64,000 bases of DNA. It comes from Anaspis maculata (taxonomy: Eukaryota > Arthropoda > Insecta > Coleoptera > Scraptiidae). Shown here in pieces: positions 1-12,837 of the stretch (position 1 is the stretch's first letter; each line of letters starts with the position of its first letter). The notes under the pieces were generated by a model. That model had not been told where the DNA came from, searched no databases, and saw only the letters and a program-made list of their open reading frames with translations. Location of the stretch: the NCBI GenBank assembly GCA_949128115.1, contig OX421966.1, positions 29,777,042-29,841,041 of the forward strand, read 5' to 3'. Made by a program: the position numbers and the translations under genes.

Positions 1-658
1 ATTTATACAATGGAAAAAGAAAACAAGAGTAATTTATTCTAATTACTACGTGTAAGTGTGCTTGTGCCACTACATATACAACTGTATACAATTTCAATGT
101 TAAATTAAATGCCATAGACAACGCAGTGTGCGGTGCGCCGTGCGAAAACAATTACCTTGATGATACAACGACTGAGCTGTCAAAACGGTTTAATTGCGGC
201 TTTGTAATATCAAGATTGCCGTGGAAGGTATAAGCATCTACTGACACAGCTCACTGGGTCGTGTATTGTCTCGCATCAAATATTAAAATTCACTGGATCT
301 TGAATCTCGATGCAGAACGCTCGGTTTCGCATTTCTGACAAATTCTTTTCAGTTCCCATCATACTTTGCTGGATGCTAATGCCGCTATATCCACAAATAT
401 TAGCAATACTAATTATTATGCTTGGCTTTGTTCATTACTATCAAATGCGGAAATTACTTTCTTCTTGATAACACTAATCTCTTTCTTGATATGCAAATGC
501 AAAATTACCAGTGACAATGCTCATCCCTTTGTAACTCTCCCTTCGCAATTATCATCTACCCCTTTACTTTCTTGCTGGAATTCTGGTTTCATTATACAAT
601 CGCTGTTCTTTGTTCAATAATTTAAATGTTACTCCTCTACCCTCGCCTCTACTCTACA
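1..658. other. no gene or repeat recognised
   Basis: AT-rich sequence. Open frames here are short and show no recognisable protein motif, and no inverted repeat was noticed. Confidence 0.5.
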
Positions 659-1690
659 GTACGTCCAGCGGAACCGTGATACGAGTGACCCGAGACATAT
701 TGTTTTTAGGTTTGCAAATTTGAATGAGTAAATCAGGTCTAAGTCGCTCCAAGTTTAGCTTCTAAGGTGGACTATTTGCTGCTAAAGCAGGTTCACAGGT
801 CCACTTCTACGGTGATTCTAGTTGGCTGGGCAAATTTTCTACTTTAGCATTCCAGGCTTGCCATCTTTTTACCTGGTGTGAAACTGGCTTCTCCAAAAGT
901 AAAAATATATTTCTTATCAAATTGATATTAAAATCTTGGAAAACTGACCTTGTCATACGTGGAAGTGCGACTAGGGGGGCGCAGAGCTGTGTTACCGTCA
1001 TTTAGACACCAAAACAGCACGGGGCCGCCTTCAATCTGAGTCATCTTGACGGTGGCCCATTTAGGGCCGACAAAAACTCGTCCCGGGAAGCCCCAAAACA
1101 AAAGCAAATTGCAAATTGAAAGTACTCATATCAATTTCGGTCGAATACGCAACTTTGAACAGCTGCTTTTTTTGACATTTGGTTTAATTAACTTTTTACA
1201 CGTAAATTCTTTTGCCAATGACGAATCGCCGAGGCGATCCTTGTATCGTATGTAATTCTTCAGGGCTTGGCGTGTCTTTTCAACTGGAACAGGTGAAAGG
1301 GTTGATGATTGCATGGGACCCCTTTTTTTGGACGAAGGGCTTGTATATTCTTTAATTTGAATCATCGAAACTTGAACTGGCTTCGAGAGGTTAGAAATAT
1401 TTTTGACAACTGTCAAATATGTGTGTGAGACTCCTTTGATTTATTTGTTCATTGGCCAAAATTAGAAACAGGTCGAAAAATTACTACATTTCCCAATCAA
1501 ATGGGAAAAAGCGTCAGACATCACGTCCCGCAAAAATGTTCCGTCTATCTGCAGAGGAAATACGCAAAAAATGCGTCTTTAAACTGGTCGGGATGACTTC
1601 GTGTCTCTTCGTAAATTATTGTGCCGAATGAAGTCAGAGCAGCTAACTGGGATTTTCTATATTTCACATTTGGAAACTAGAGAAACCAAA
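659..1690. repeat. dispersed ~1-kb repeat, copy 1 (family R1)
   Basis: The sequence is collinear with 53950-54972 in the same orientation. Shared blocks include the stretch around 860-890 (aggcttgcca, cctggtgtgaaactggct), the block at 950-1020 (cgtggaagtgcgact, gacaccaaaac), caggncttggcgtgtcttt near 1262, and catcacgncccgcaa near 1520. Copies are clearly diverged. The left edge tacgtccagc is related to the right edge of copy 2 in inverted form. No coding capacity was recognised, so it is probably a non-autonomous DNA transposon. Confidence 0.6.
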
Positions 1691-1730
1691 TTTCACAGCC
1701 TACTAGAATCACGATAGAAGTGAACACTAT

Positions 1731-2694
1731 ACAGGCTGGTCGAGCTTGAACGTCATTAAGTTCAAGGATCGATAGAGAATCAAAAATGAAGGGGACCTTC
1801 TTCAGAAAACATATTTGAAAAATGCATAATAACGGAGATATAGCCCCTCAAAGTTGGAAATAAATGATGGTTTTCCCGCATAACTTTTGAACCAAAGGTT
1901 CACTGAAAGTATTCTCTGTCGAACAATCCTAACGTGTTCCATAAAAAAGTTACAGGGGTGTAGACATTAGAGGGTGCTTCTACTCCCCCCCCCCATTTTC
2001 CAGCCCCCTAGTTATTTTTCAAAACTGTTCGTAATTTTGGATTCTACGTTCAATTTGGAAAGGAAAAATTCTTGTTTCAAAAAACAGTTTTGTTCAAAAA
2101 ACAAACTGTTTTTCCCTGAAAATTTCTCGTGTCTCAGAAGAAAATGGTGGTTTATCAACTCGGAAATTCTAGAAAACCTATTTCAGCCGAGAAAACATGA
2201 GTTTTTTTGGATTCTAATTCTCAGACCTTTGAAAGTGGTGCTTTTGAGGTGTTTTCCAAACCATCATCAATCCTAAATATCTCCTAAACAGAGCCTCTAA
2301 TAAAATTTTTGCAAGAGTGATTTTTTTTCTTCTAAATTGAACGTAAAATCGGAAATTATGAACAGTTTCAAAAAATAACCAGGGGGCTGAAAAATAGGGC
2401 GGGAAAAGTAGAGGCACCCTCTAATGTCTACGCCCCTGAAACTTTTCTATGGAACCCGTTATGATTGTTCGACAAAGGCTAATTTCAGTAAACCTTTGGT
2501 TCAATTTTGAATCAAATCGGTTGAACGGTTCGAAAGTTATGCGGAAAAAACGATTATTTATTTCCAACTTTGAAGGGCTGTAATTATCTTCATTATCATG
2601 CATTTCTCAGATATGTTTTCTGAAGAAAGTCCCCTTCATTTTTGATTCTCTATCGATTCTTAAATTTAATGACGGTTAAGCTGGACCACTCTGT
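1731..2694. mobile_element. foldback element with ~400-bp arms (family F1)
   Basis: The left arm (1731 to about 2130) and right arm (about 2280-2694) are inverted copies. Termini are ACAGGCTGGTC and GACCACTCTGT. Matching internal blocks include tctctatcgat with nearby cccttcatt/aatgaagggg, and the gtagacattagagggtgc block against gcaccctctaatgtctac. A run of C sits at 1985-1995 in the left arm. The same arm sequence recurs at 31557-31900 and 35290-35753. No transposase frame is evident. Confidence 0.8.
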
Positions 2695-5600
2695 ATGTAA
2701 ACATCCTGGTGGAAAGGTCCCTTGATTGGAAAGTAATAATCGAGGTAATAATTAAATAGGAGTGAAAAGCACCTCACAGTTTTACCAACACAAAATCGGC
2801 ACTGATTTATCACAAACAAGCAATGAACAATGCTGGAAGTCAAAAAAAGCAACAGCATACTAAATCTTCTCTCCTAATACGTACCTATACTTATTACTTG
2901 GTGAATAGCCATATAATTTCTTACCTTGATACCTGTTACATCATCTAAATTGCGGTTTCTTTTTTTTTGTCGAGAACAAATACGAGGTATAGGTACCGTA
3001 ATGCATTGATAAAGTTTCCATACCATGCGAATTCTGACTAGAACATAAATCATCTCACCTCCAGCAAATATTTGAACACACAATGTGGTTTCTCTATTCA
3101 GGTCTCCCAGATTACATCAAGTCGGTGCTTTTAATTACTTATAGGTCTGTGCCTAAAGCCTATAGTGTTTTTTCTTGTTTGTTATTTTGTTAATTGAACA
3201 CCCAGCAGCCTCGGGTTCTTGGACTTTTATCAGTAACAACGTGGTTCGTTGCTGCTAATAACGAAAGTTTTAATGGATTTTTTGTCTACTACTGATGCTC
3301 CGTTCTGTTTTGTATATGGATGTGTCATCATGAGGATGAACTTGGAGGACGCTCTGCGCATAACGGGCGTTCAAATGAATCGTTGAACTTGTGCTTTGTC
3401 ACCTGTCAATACTTTGGCGATTGGCGATTCCAAGTTACGGAAGGTACGGTAAACGCGCTAGCTTCTTTTGAAAGCACAGAGCCAAGAACCGTGTGTGAAA
3501 ATACAAAAGAAGGAATTATCATAATGACAACACGCGTCGATCCATCATCAGCAAACAATGTCTAATATGCAACTTTGTCGCGTGTGTGGGCTTTGTTGGT
3601 TTTTAGCTTTGGCTGCTGGTGTTTTCTGAACAAACACGACTTATTGATTCACTTGACAGTGCGAAAATGGCCAACTCAATTTCATGTAGACCGTCGCCTT
3701 CGCTTTATTAATTACGTAATTAATGGAACGCATGCCATAACGAGGATCGGTCCCGCGGTCATGCCCTGTGGGACTCTGCCACGCAACATCAAACTATCAC
3801 TGGAACCTTTGACATCGACCGTAAACTGTGTTGGTATATATACTTGGCTTTGTTGTTAATTTATGCAACGTGCGATAAGCTGTGTTATTTGCGCGAAAAG
3901 TGGCGCGTTTCTTGGTACTACGCTTCATTATAGATGTATTATTGTATACCCACCCTTAAGTCTGGAAGGCTTGGTTTTTAGGGTTGATGCTCTCACGCCT
4001 GCTGTTTCCGATCGAACGGCACCAAAACGGTGGAGTATTTTAAATTATTGTTATGGCATTCCGAACATTGTCCACGACCCCAATCCATAATGCTGAGATC
4101 TCCAGAGGGTCGTTTCTAGAATTTATTATGGATTGCACTTTGCTGCGTATGGGGGAGGAAAAGCAAAAAGCGCAGCGCCGTCTGTAACGCCTCGAAAATT
4201 ATTTATTTCCGCAGCGCCGAATTCTTTACGTGTCTCATTTTCTTGCGAAAATCGAGTCACAGGATAGCTTCATATTGAATCACCCTTGATTCCCACGTGA
4301 CTAATCTTTATCGCCGGGTTCCTCCGTTTGCTCAATCCCAATGCCGATCTTTTCGTGATACGGTCGGCTATTACCGCACCCAATTGATAAACGACCATTT
4401 CACACCAACACCGATCGAACTTTTACTTTGCTACTATAACTCTCACAGTACACCCATGTGGTAGATACCTTGCGTCTTGCGTCCATTGATATGCACACGT
4501 CTGAGTGTAATGAGCCTTTCAAGACAGGATATACGAAAATAACTAGTTGGATGTCTGTTTCTTTGGTGTTGTACGTCTTCGGCGACGCCTCTCTCTCGGA
4601 GTATCGCATTAATTTTTCGCATCCAAAATTCTAAGACGCAGCACCAGCAGCAAACGTCTAATTAGTTAATTACCTCCGAAACTTCGCTTGACTGACACAT
4701 GTCTCAGATTACGTCCATCAAAGTGTAAATAACAAATTTGTCTGCTGATGCTGATACTGGATGCTAAACTGAACCTTACGCTCCTCCCCCTCGTATTTTA
4801 CTTGCAATAATGGCCCTTGATCCGTCAAATCCCAAGATGTCACACACATGTGTGTGTGTGGGGTGTTCGTGTCACCTGGATCGCGTTACACTCGTGGACC
4901 TTCTACCCCACATTCGTGTGACCCGTCCCTAATGTTTGCTCCGAGCACAGTTTTGTCCGGTTATCCGGCAGGCAAGATCCGTCGGGATAATCCGCTTTGG
5001 GTGGCGGTGGTTGAAGTCGACGATGCCGTATAATCGTATAATTTATTTCTCTTGTTGTTTTCCGTTCTTTGCTCATTCCGTTCGTGTCACGATTTTCACC
5101 CAGATATCGCCCCGGAAAGAGAGTGCCGGCGCCGTAACTCGCGGAATAGTTCAGTTACAGCGGCGGTCCACATTACAAGGTCTGATACTATAAACCATTC
5201 CAAGCTTTATTGAAACTTGGCTTGCCATGAACAATTCGAGCTTCGTTGGTGTCACTGATTTGTGAGGTTTAATGTCATTTAGACACAAAGGAGGTTACGT
5301 TAAAATTTGTGTTCCTTTGACATAAAACCTTCACTTGAGCCATACGTGAACTACGCTGTGTTGCCAAATTGTCATTATGGTCTACTTGATAATGGGGACT
5401 GCATCGCCCGTTTGCTTACTGAGCTGCTGCTGTCAAAGCTGGACGGGAACAGAGAGTTTCTTTCCTCATTCTTAGGATGAAGATCAACGTGAATTTTTGA
5501 TTTGATTTATCAATTGATTAGTACTCGGGGCGTCAACTAGGCTATTGCTCTATCCCATTCGACGCAGATGGACTTTCTTGCATAAAAATCTGTATTTTTT

Positions 5601-7555
5601 GGAGATATACTCAAACGAGACCACTTGTAACAAAATCACAATCCCGCGCCAAAAATGGAACTTCCTCGGCCATTAAAACTGCATAATTTCTATCACTTCT
5701 TGTGCTTATACCGGGTGTTCTTCAAAATTATGGATTGGAGTTGGTTACGGAACTGGAAACGTATGCCTTCAACTTGATTCCTCTACTCCCGTTGCCTGGT
5801 CGACCGCCTCAAGAGCGCAGTTTGAATCAAGTCGGGGGACATACGTTTTTACTTCACTTTACTCTCAAGCTTAGATACTGCATTCAAAAATTTCAAAAAC
5901 CACCCGTTATTTTTGTTATTATTGCACCTTCTAATACTTCTCACAAATAATAGTACGTGTTAAACGGCTATTACGGCTAAACGTTTTCGAAGGAAAGAAT
6001 GAAAATTATGTGTCAATGTCAAAATCTCGCCTTAACAATTGAACTAAAACTGGCATTCGAGCATAGCAAACATCACTTTGACAAATTTGATTACTCTTTT
6101 AATCCATCAACTCATTAGATTGTCCATCTTGAGAAAAAAGTAGGCGACTGTGGTTTGTTTATTAAGCTTGGATTATAGGTATATAAAATATAAAGTCTCA
6201 TCAACTCGTGTCCAGTATTGAAGGCAACGCAAATGTTTACTTTTGATGTTCGCCTCGCTTGAAAGATTCACTTCCCGTGGAACACCCCGTGTGATTGCTT
6301 CACGAGTCGCCACTGGACTGCGAAATGGAATAGACTAAACTCCTCACATACCACCGGATTACGGAGGCGATCGTCTTTATCACGTGAGCCGGGGTGCGCT
6401 TGAAACAATCGCTAAGCGAGTTACGACGTCACGATTCCCGTTGGGCGATTATTTACTAACCCATTTCGCACTTCGGTGTGGGAAAACCGCCGGAATACCC
6501 ACTTTCAGTGTCCCTTTTTCCTTTTGATGTGTGCGTCGTATAAGGAAGGACCGTTTCCGGCTTTCATTGGACAACTCCCGAGAAAATGTTTCCTGGCTCT
6601 GGCAGATTTTACTTGAGCCATCAGCCCGTCGCCAGCTGATGGAGCTTTGTCTGTCAATTTCCATTCCTCGGAGTCATCCGCCCATCCTCATCAGAAACGA
6701 CGGCGCTAGTTGGCAGATTGCAATTAACGGCGCAACCAACTCCAAAGCTGCTGTTCTCGTCGAGTTTTGGAACTTTCTTTGAAGTTGAAACGATTTGTAT
6801 AAGTAGGTACTCTGTCTCATCAGTGCATCCCGAAAAGCCACCGCACAAGTCGTTTGTTCCGCCATGTGAAATTACAACAAAATAAAAATGTTACTTTGTG
6901 AACTCTCATATCCTGTATTTTTCTTAGAAAGCGAATGGGAGGCATAGAAATATGTAATGAGTATGCCGTCACATCACATTGCCACTTATTAAGCTCAAAG
7001 TAGTTGCAAATGCAAGACCACTACCCATCCGTTGCATCGAAATTTTCATGGTTGCCAATAAAATCAGTCCTATCATGGATGCTTCAACGAGTTTTACTGC
7101 CTCGATTCACTGGAAACTTCCAGAAGTTATTTTTTTTCAGAAGAGTATGGTAGTAGAGCCGTAAATCTTTTCAATAAACTCTCAACCAGCGCCTTGGAAA
7201 GTACGTCCAGATTTCCCAGAACTCGATCTCGATTTCTGATTCACCTTTCCAGTTGTCTTCGGGTTTATGTTTTTCTATTTTAAATTGATTGGGTTTTTAG
7301 CAATTTTTTCATGTCGGCGGCGCATATTGAAGATGGAATGTTTCTGGGCTCAAGTTTATAAGTGGCAACTATGTATTATTCATAAAATGTGAACACCAGA
7401 GCATTAGGTCTGGGAGAAATTGCAACATCATGTTATGTCAAGTTGATCGCAATATAGATACTCAATATAGCCTAGCCCAGCTTTGGGAGTGGCAGCTATG
7501 TAACAGCGAAAACATCAGAAAGCTAGGGCGTCTAGTTTGCGAGGAGTTCGAGGAA
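2695..7555. other. long stretch without recognised genes
   Basis: Mixed-composition sequence with many short open frames on both strands and no recognised protein motif or convincing exon. A short TG/CA-rich run lies near 4841-4862. Nothing else was seen, although undetected short or non-coding exons cannot be excluded. Confidence 0.45.
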
Positions 7556-7582
7556 CGGACAGACGGACGGACGGACGGACGA
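7556..7582. repeat. GGAC tetranucleotide microsatellite
   Basis: A run of GGAC/GACG units ending a ~180-bp segment that resembles other tetranucleotide-tailed repeats in this window (13506-13536 and, inverted, 63193-63216). Confidence 0.8.
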
Positions 7583-8176
7583 AGCGGCTGCAATAACGAT
7601 TTCCATCAAGATGGAAAATGCGCTAAAAAACATGGATCGGCATAATCTTCCACATTTAAGGCTGTCATTTCCATCACAAGGACAGACTGCGGACTACCAG
7701 CAGTGCGAAAGAGCCCCCTGGCTAAATCTATCTGCCGAAACAAACGAAAAAATTACACGCACTCATTTTAAAACTGGCAAGAAAGTAGGAGTATTTTTTC
7801 AAACAAAAAATATCCTGAAAAATGAAATTGAATTCTCCGAAAATTCAAATTTCAAAATAAACATTATATTGCCAAAGCCATTTTAGTTGGGCCCTATTTT
7901 TTTCACATTTTCCGGCAAACAGGTTTAGCCGAGGGCACGGCAGAAGAAAAAACACTCAAAAAAAACACTAGGAAATGACGTCCTTGAATGAAATTCTTAG
8001 TTATGGAAAAAGTTACTAAAACGAGGATATTACTAAAGAATCATACACAACATTGAGAAAAAGTCCCACTCCAGCCACCGGTTCAAAAATTATCGTAGAT
8101 CAAACTTGACAAACAATTAGATGCGCCACTTTTTTGGGGGCCAGTGTAGTAACGGAAAGTGTAGTTTATTCTGAAA

Positions 8177-9155
8177 TATAATCAATTTCACGGCTATCTG
8201 CATTAGAGCAAGCTATGGAAAAATTATTTTTTGTTGGTAGGAATGAGTAGGAATCCATAACCGTCGTCGTAGAAGGTTTGTGTAAATGTGGTATGTGAAA
8301 AGGTTAGGTCTTGTGGCATTTGTGGCAGATGTCACCCGCCGCGTGGTGTGATGCACGTCAAGTCAAAATGTTCAGTTTATTTGGGGAAAACAGATAAACA
8401 CGTGTTCCTCGGAGTGTCAATTAGCTGGACACCTAGTTGGTGGCTCTTTACTTGTGCTTTGATAGTGGCGGCCAGTGAGCCAGTGTGTTAAATGACGCCC
8501 ACAGATGATGACGCCAAAGGAAGTCAGCGGTAGCACTAAAGGGAAGTAAGACTGATAGTAGGAAGTACTACGTGCTCTACAACACTAAAACAGCATACAA
8601 GTCCGAAGAAGATGAAGAAGGGAATACACACATGAAATGGTCAATAATTTCATGTTGAGAAGATCTTCCAACACAGAGTGCACTCACGCGTCGTGTCTCG
8701 ACTGTCTTGTCTTGTACAGTGCAACTCCATAAATCAATGTCCATGGAAGCGAATTTTCTCAACCTCACTGGGGCCACTGGACAGGCATTTTCATTAATTT
8801 TTCTTTCCTTTAGTGCTGCCGCTGACTTCCTTTGGCGTCATTTTGTACACTGGCTCACTGGCCGCCACTACCAGAGCACAAGCAAAGACCCACCAACCCG
8901 TGAAGACGGTGTGTAGCAAATTTACACTCCGAGGAACACGTGTTTATCTGTTTTCCCCAATAAAACTAAACATTTTGACTTGATGTGCATCACACCGCGC
9001 GACGGGTGACATCTGCCACAATACCTAACCTTTCCACATACCACATTTACACAAACTATCTGCGACGACGGTTATGGATTCCTACTCATTCCTACCAACA
9101 AAAAATAATTTTTCCATAGCTTGCTCTAATGCAGATAGCCGTGAAATTGATTATA
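8177..9155. mobile_element. foldback element, family F2 copy 1
   Basis: Terminal inverted repeats begin TATAATCAATTTCACGGC and end in its complement. The arms run on for 350-400 bp (for example cacgtgttcctcgg at 8400 against ccgaggaacacgtg at 8929, and ggcggccagtgagccagtg against cactggctcactggccgcc). A related element with the same termini is at 50958-52191. The internal open frames (8288-8491, 8707-8916) are mirror images created by the arms and are not taken as genes. Confidence 0.85.
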
Positions 9156-9334
9156 AATTAGTTTATTCCTGAAAATCTGGAAAAAGGTCTGGTCAGTTGC
9201 ATTTGAAAAGGACGTAAATGTCTGATAAGAGTAAAGGTTGCAATAGGAATCTGCTAGGTGATGGTATTTTTCCGAGTATTTCTCGCTTGTTTTTTTGAAT
9301 TCTGACTTTGCGTGTTGAGAATGCTGAGATAATA

Positions 9335-9588
9335 CTGGGTGTTCCAGTGACTGCATAAAATTTCGCATGTACATTTGCACTGTTGAGGAACCTTCCTTCA
9401 CCAAATTTGAAGTTTTTCACCTTGACGGTTCTTGAGCAAATAATCAAAAACTGTTTCACTTCGTACCTTTGAGGGGCTGTAACTCCCTTAAGAAGCAGTT
9501 TAGGAAAACATGTTACTTTTTCCGACTTATTTTTTTTTTGAGAGAAATCACCTCCCGAAATTTTTTGCAAGGTCACTGAAACACCCTG
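9335..9588. mobile_element. ~254-bp MITE with TA flanks
   Basis: The left end CTGGGTGTTCCAGTGAC and right end GTCACTGAAACACCCTG are inverted repeats, each flanked by TA, as for Tc1/mariner-type insertions. There is no coding sequence. Confidence 0.65.
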
Positions 9589-10609
9589 TATAGACTTTCT
9601 CATACAGAGGCGGTTCCCTTTGCTCGCAGCTCGTGCGCAGGTCTTCATATAGACCAGTTCGAAAAATATTTGCGCGTTTGTAGCCAAGTGGGGATGCGAC
9701 CAGGCATCACGCTGGCCCATTCATGTTACCCTCCGCCTCGAGTACCGTACCGAGTAGGTGTATGAGAAACTCTACAATAGGTCGTCGACGAATTTCGTCA
9801 CGAGTCTTGTTGGCATCAGATCTGGTGTGCAGAACTTGTCAGGTTGGCAGCCATTGCGCGCATCCGCTCGAAACTTTTATGTTTATGACGCTTTTTGAAA
9901 GTTGTCGACTCGGGTTAACAGTCTTCGAATTTCGACGAAAGAAAAAAGTGAACAAACGCTCCAATATAATAACAAGAATGCCGAAAATATGAAGTGACAG
10001 GACGCTGTGCGCTGTGACAAGTGACAAGTGTTTGGCCGTACAAACGTCCCCCCCCCGATCCGGGCCCGTTGACGACCTATTGGCAACGATGAGGTCTGGT
10101 CAGTTGAAGTTGACACGGAATAGTCTGACGCAAATGTAGAAGAGCAATCGTAATCGACCAGCTGATGTTTTCGTCTGTCTTGAGAATGCTGTCTTGTTCG
10201 TGGCGATTGTGTCGGCAAAGAAGCGTATGTCAGCGGGTGCCGTCTGCAGGACTGCAGGTCACTTGAAGCTGATCAACAGAAAGAGCAGTTTGAGCCGAGG
10301 TTAAAATTGCTAGATTTTCATGAACACGAATCTGTATTGAATGCAGCAGCAACAGCCACAAAATTGCGAATCCTCCACACAATTGAAACGTGGAAACGTC
10401 AGTCATCTTGGAGGATCGTTTCCCGCCTTATTTGTCCAACTGACGTCCATATAGATGGCCTGCCAGTGATAAGCCCTCGCGCGCCTGACGCTGTTATCGC
10501 AGGACGTCTCTCGCCCCATTGTTGCGTCCTCGGCAGAGTCGATTTCTATTACCTGTATACGTCAATGGATCTTTGGCTTTTTCCTTTCATATAACAACCA
10601 TTTCCATCA
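9589..10609. other. no gene recognised
   Basis: Open frames on both strands (up to 111 codons) lack recognisable motifs. A C8 run lies near 10049. Nothing else is supported. Confidence 0.4.
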
Positions 10610-10673
10610 TCTTCTCCGCTTATTCTTCCTCCCCTCCTCCTCCTTCTCCTCCTCCTCTTCCTCCTCCTCGTCC
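10610..10673. repeat. CCT/CTT polypyrimidine tract
   Basis: About 60 nt of almost pure pyrimidine on the plus strand, built of cctcctcctt-type triplets and followed directly by a GC-rich patch (accgcgccgcggcgg). It lies about 1 kb upstream of tty exon 1 and could belong to a promoter region, but nothing confirms that. Confidence 0.7.
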
Positions 10674-11624
10674 TGAACCGCGCCGCGGCGGATGACGTAC
10701 CGATGCAATTACCTTAATGGATTTTTAAATTGAATCTGTCCAGAAAACTAAGTAAAAGTACGAAACGGGCGATTAACGTCTGTCGGCTTGAGGGATTCTC
10801 AATCCTTGATGAGGAGAGAAAAGCTTTTTCCGCGTTTGATTCTCGTCTGTTTTTTTTTTAAGTAGTACCCATCTCTGGTAGTGGGCATACAAATTTACAG
10901 GCCGATAATTTTGCAAAACACGGGGAGCATTGGGTAGGTATGATGGGATTGTCTCACCCTCTTCTTCTGCTCGACAGTTATGGCATCAGAAGGATTCCGG
11001 GGCGCAACAGGGCTCCTGCGCATTCCCACGCATTCCGGACATCCTTTCCCAGCAGCAAGAGCAAGGGAGGGCCTGTGTGTTTGTGTGTTGGAAAAATTCG
11101 TCTCTCTGAAATTCCTCCTGCTGTATTTTTAGGGGATTGGAGTCGGACGCGAGCTTTATGTCGTCCGTGAGTTTGATTAATATTGGTATGTCGTGACAGT
11201 TATGGGAGCACAACACAAGACAGTTTTTAGTATCCGCCTATTATAGTAGTAATCTGGAAGATTAGCCTGGTGATGTGGAAAACTAGGAGTCGTTGAATTG
11301 GAATCGATATTCTCTGTTATAAACTATTGATGAATTAGGTTACGATAGAAGCCGTATCTAAGTATCTCCGGCGAGGGCTCTGGCTTTGCTACCTCCTCCC
11401 CCACCTTTATACGATAAAAATCGAGTTATATAGAAAAACTCTTGTTTCATGCCCTCTGGGAAACGTGTTGAATATAATACACTAGCGAACTTGAACCTGG
11501 TTTTGACAGGTCAATTTTCTCATACCTTCCAGCAACTGGTTCGGTTTAATTACTAGAAAGCTAACGACTTTTGTTGTAATATCTAGCGTGTTTGTGTTTG
11601 TTTAACGTTGGGTTTTGTTTTCAG
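10674..11624. other. sequence upstream of tty exon 1; no gene recognised
   Basis: Contains the short GC-rich patch at 10677-10695 and ends in the acceptor of tty exon 1. It may hold a non-coding first exon, but I cannot place one. Confidence 0.4.
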
Positions 11625-11725
11625 TGGTCCGCAGCTGACAGAGGGACCTCTTTCTTGTGAAAATGGTGTGACGCAAGCGGAGAACAGTCGCAGTGGCGTA
11701 GTGCTGCGGGGTGAACATCGCTGGC
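11625..11725 (+). other. tty: tty exon 1, 5' UTR part with a two-codon uORF
   Basis: A good acceptor (pyrimidine-rich gggttttgttttcag) ends at 11624. Exon 1 is therefore probably an internal exon, and a further non-coding exon lies upstream. The 101-nt leader contains an ATG at 11663 in a favourable context (A at -3, G at +4) that is closed after one more codon by TGA at 11669-11671. This is a minimal uORF that could reduce initiation at the main ATG 55 nt downstream. No other upstream ATG was noticed in this leader. Confidence 0.6.
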
Positions 11726-11860
11726 ATGGACGTCCCACCAGGGGAAGATGCCTACAGCATCCCGTTCTTGGCACGGCTGCTCCACTCGCTGCCCCATCTC
11801 AACACCTCCTTCCATCAAGTCAACAGCACGTTCGACTACCAGTCCCCGGTTTACCTCGAG
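11726..11860 (+). CDS. tty: tweety exon 1 (coding, residues 1-45)
   Basis: The exon encodes the N-terminus of tweety, the extracellular stretch before the first membrane helix: MDVPPGEDAYSIPFLARLL, then HSLPHLNTSFHQVNSTFDYQ, then SPVYLE. Conserved tweety-type features are the LLHSLPH segment and two Asn-X-Ser/Thr sites (NTS near residue 26 and NST near residue 33) suited to glycosylation. The start is chosen because this ATG has G at -3 and G at +4, and the family has a short N-tail before helix 1. The exon ends in phase 0 at a strong donor, GAG|gtaagg. No hydrophobic signal sequence is present, which is normal for this family because helix 1 acts as the anchor. The next exon lies 16.7 kb away. 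Confidence 0.88.
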
Positions 11861-12837
11861 GTAAGGCACGCCGCTAATCACCCTCAAAATGCCCTCATTA
11901 CAACCCCCCAGTTACGCCGTTTGGAATGAAGTCCTTGAACGCCTCGCATAGAAGCGACGAAATCCTTGATGCTGTGCTTCGATTCTGAATTTAAACACAT
12001 CAAAAGTTGATAAAAGGACGAGTAGTCAAGAGATATTTATAATGATGTACGGCTTCGTAAATGCGGAAAAGTACAAAAAAGCTAGTTGCTCGTTAAAAAT
12101 TTTAAATGTTTGGCCAGGCGGTATGTCGGTAAAATCACTACAATTTGAAAAAAAACTCCGACCAAAGCTTTTATGGTGTCAAACTCTTCGTAGGGTCAGT
12201 AGTTATCTACCACTGAGTTTCCGCTCAAAATCGAGTTGTGCTGATTCCTCCACATCTGCGCGAAGGTAAAGGATGCCTCAAAAGTGCAAAAAGACCTGTT
12301 AAACCTCCGTACTTTTTCGTTATATTTGCCTAAATGCAAACGTACAACTCTTACGCTAACATTAGAAGCATCTGTCATCATCTCTGTGCCAGCCTTACTG
12401 TTGAAAAAAAAGATTTCTTTGTGCGGGTCAGATAAATTAAATTTAATCGTTTTTCCATACAAGAAAACGATGGAGCAACATGTATTTTGTATGGTTTCTA
12501 ATAACTCGTTCATAACTAATCCATTGAATCCATTTATGGCATTAAAATTTCAATAACAGCATTTTTAAAGATGTTGCCAGCAAAAAAGTGAATAATTTCT
12601 ACCCGCCTGTTCACCAGCAATTTTTTCAATTTTACCAAACACCGTTTGCGAAAATTTCATAAGGAATGAAAAGCTCAAACTCTTCTCTAACGATATCGTG
12701 CCTGGCTTAACCGCGGCACGCACTTGAAAGTCTAAACAAGCGAATATGCCTCATGGGCGTAGCGTACTTCCTTTTTGGAGGATTAGTGAACGCAAGATGT
12801 TAGTTATTTAGGGTTCTACCGTCTTGGGCAAAAAATT

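Noticed and set aside
9193..9720. 175-codon minus-strand open frame
   Set aside because: It runs through a MITE (9335-9588) and its translation shows no known motif.
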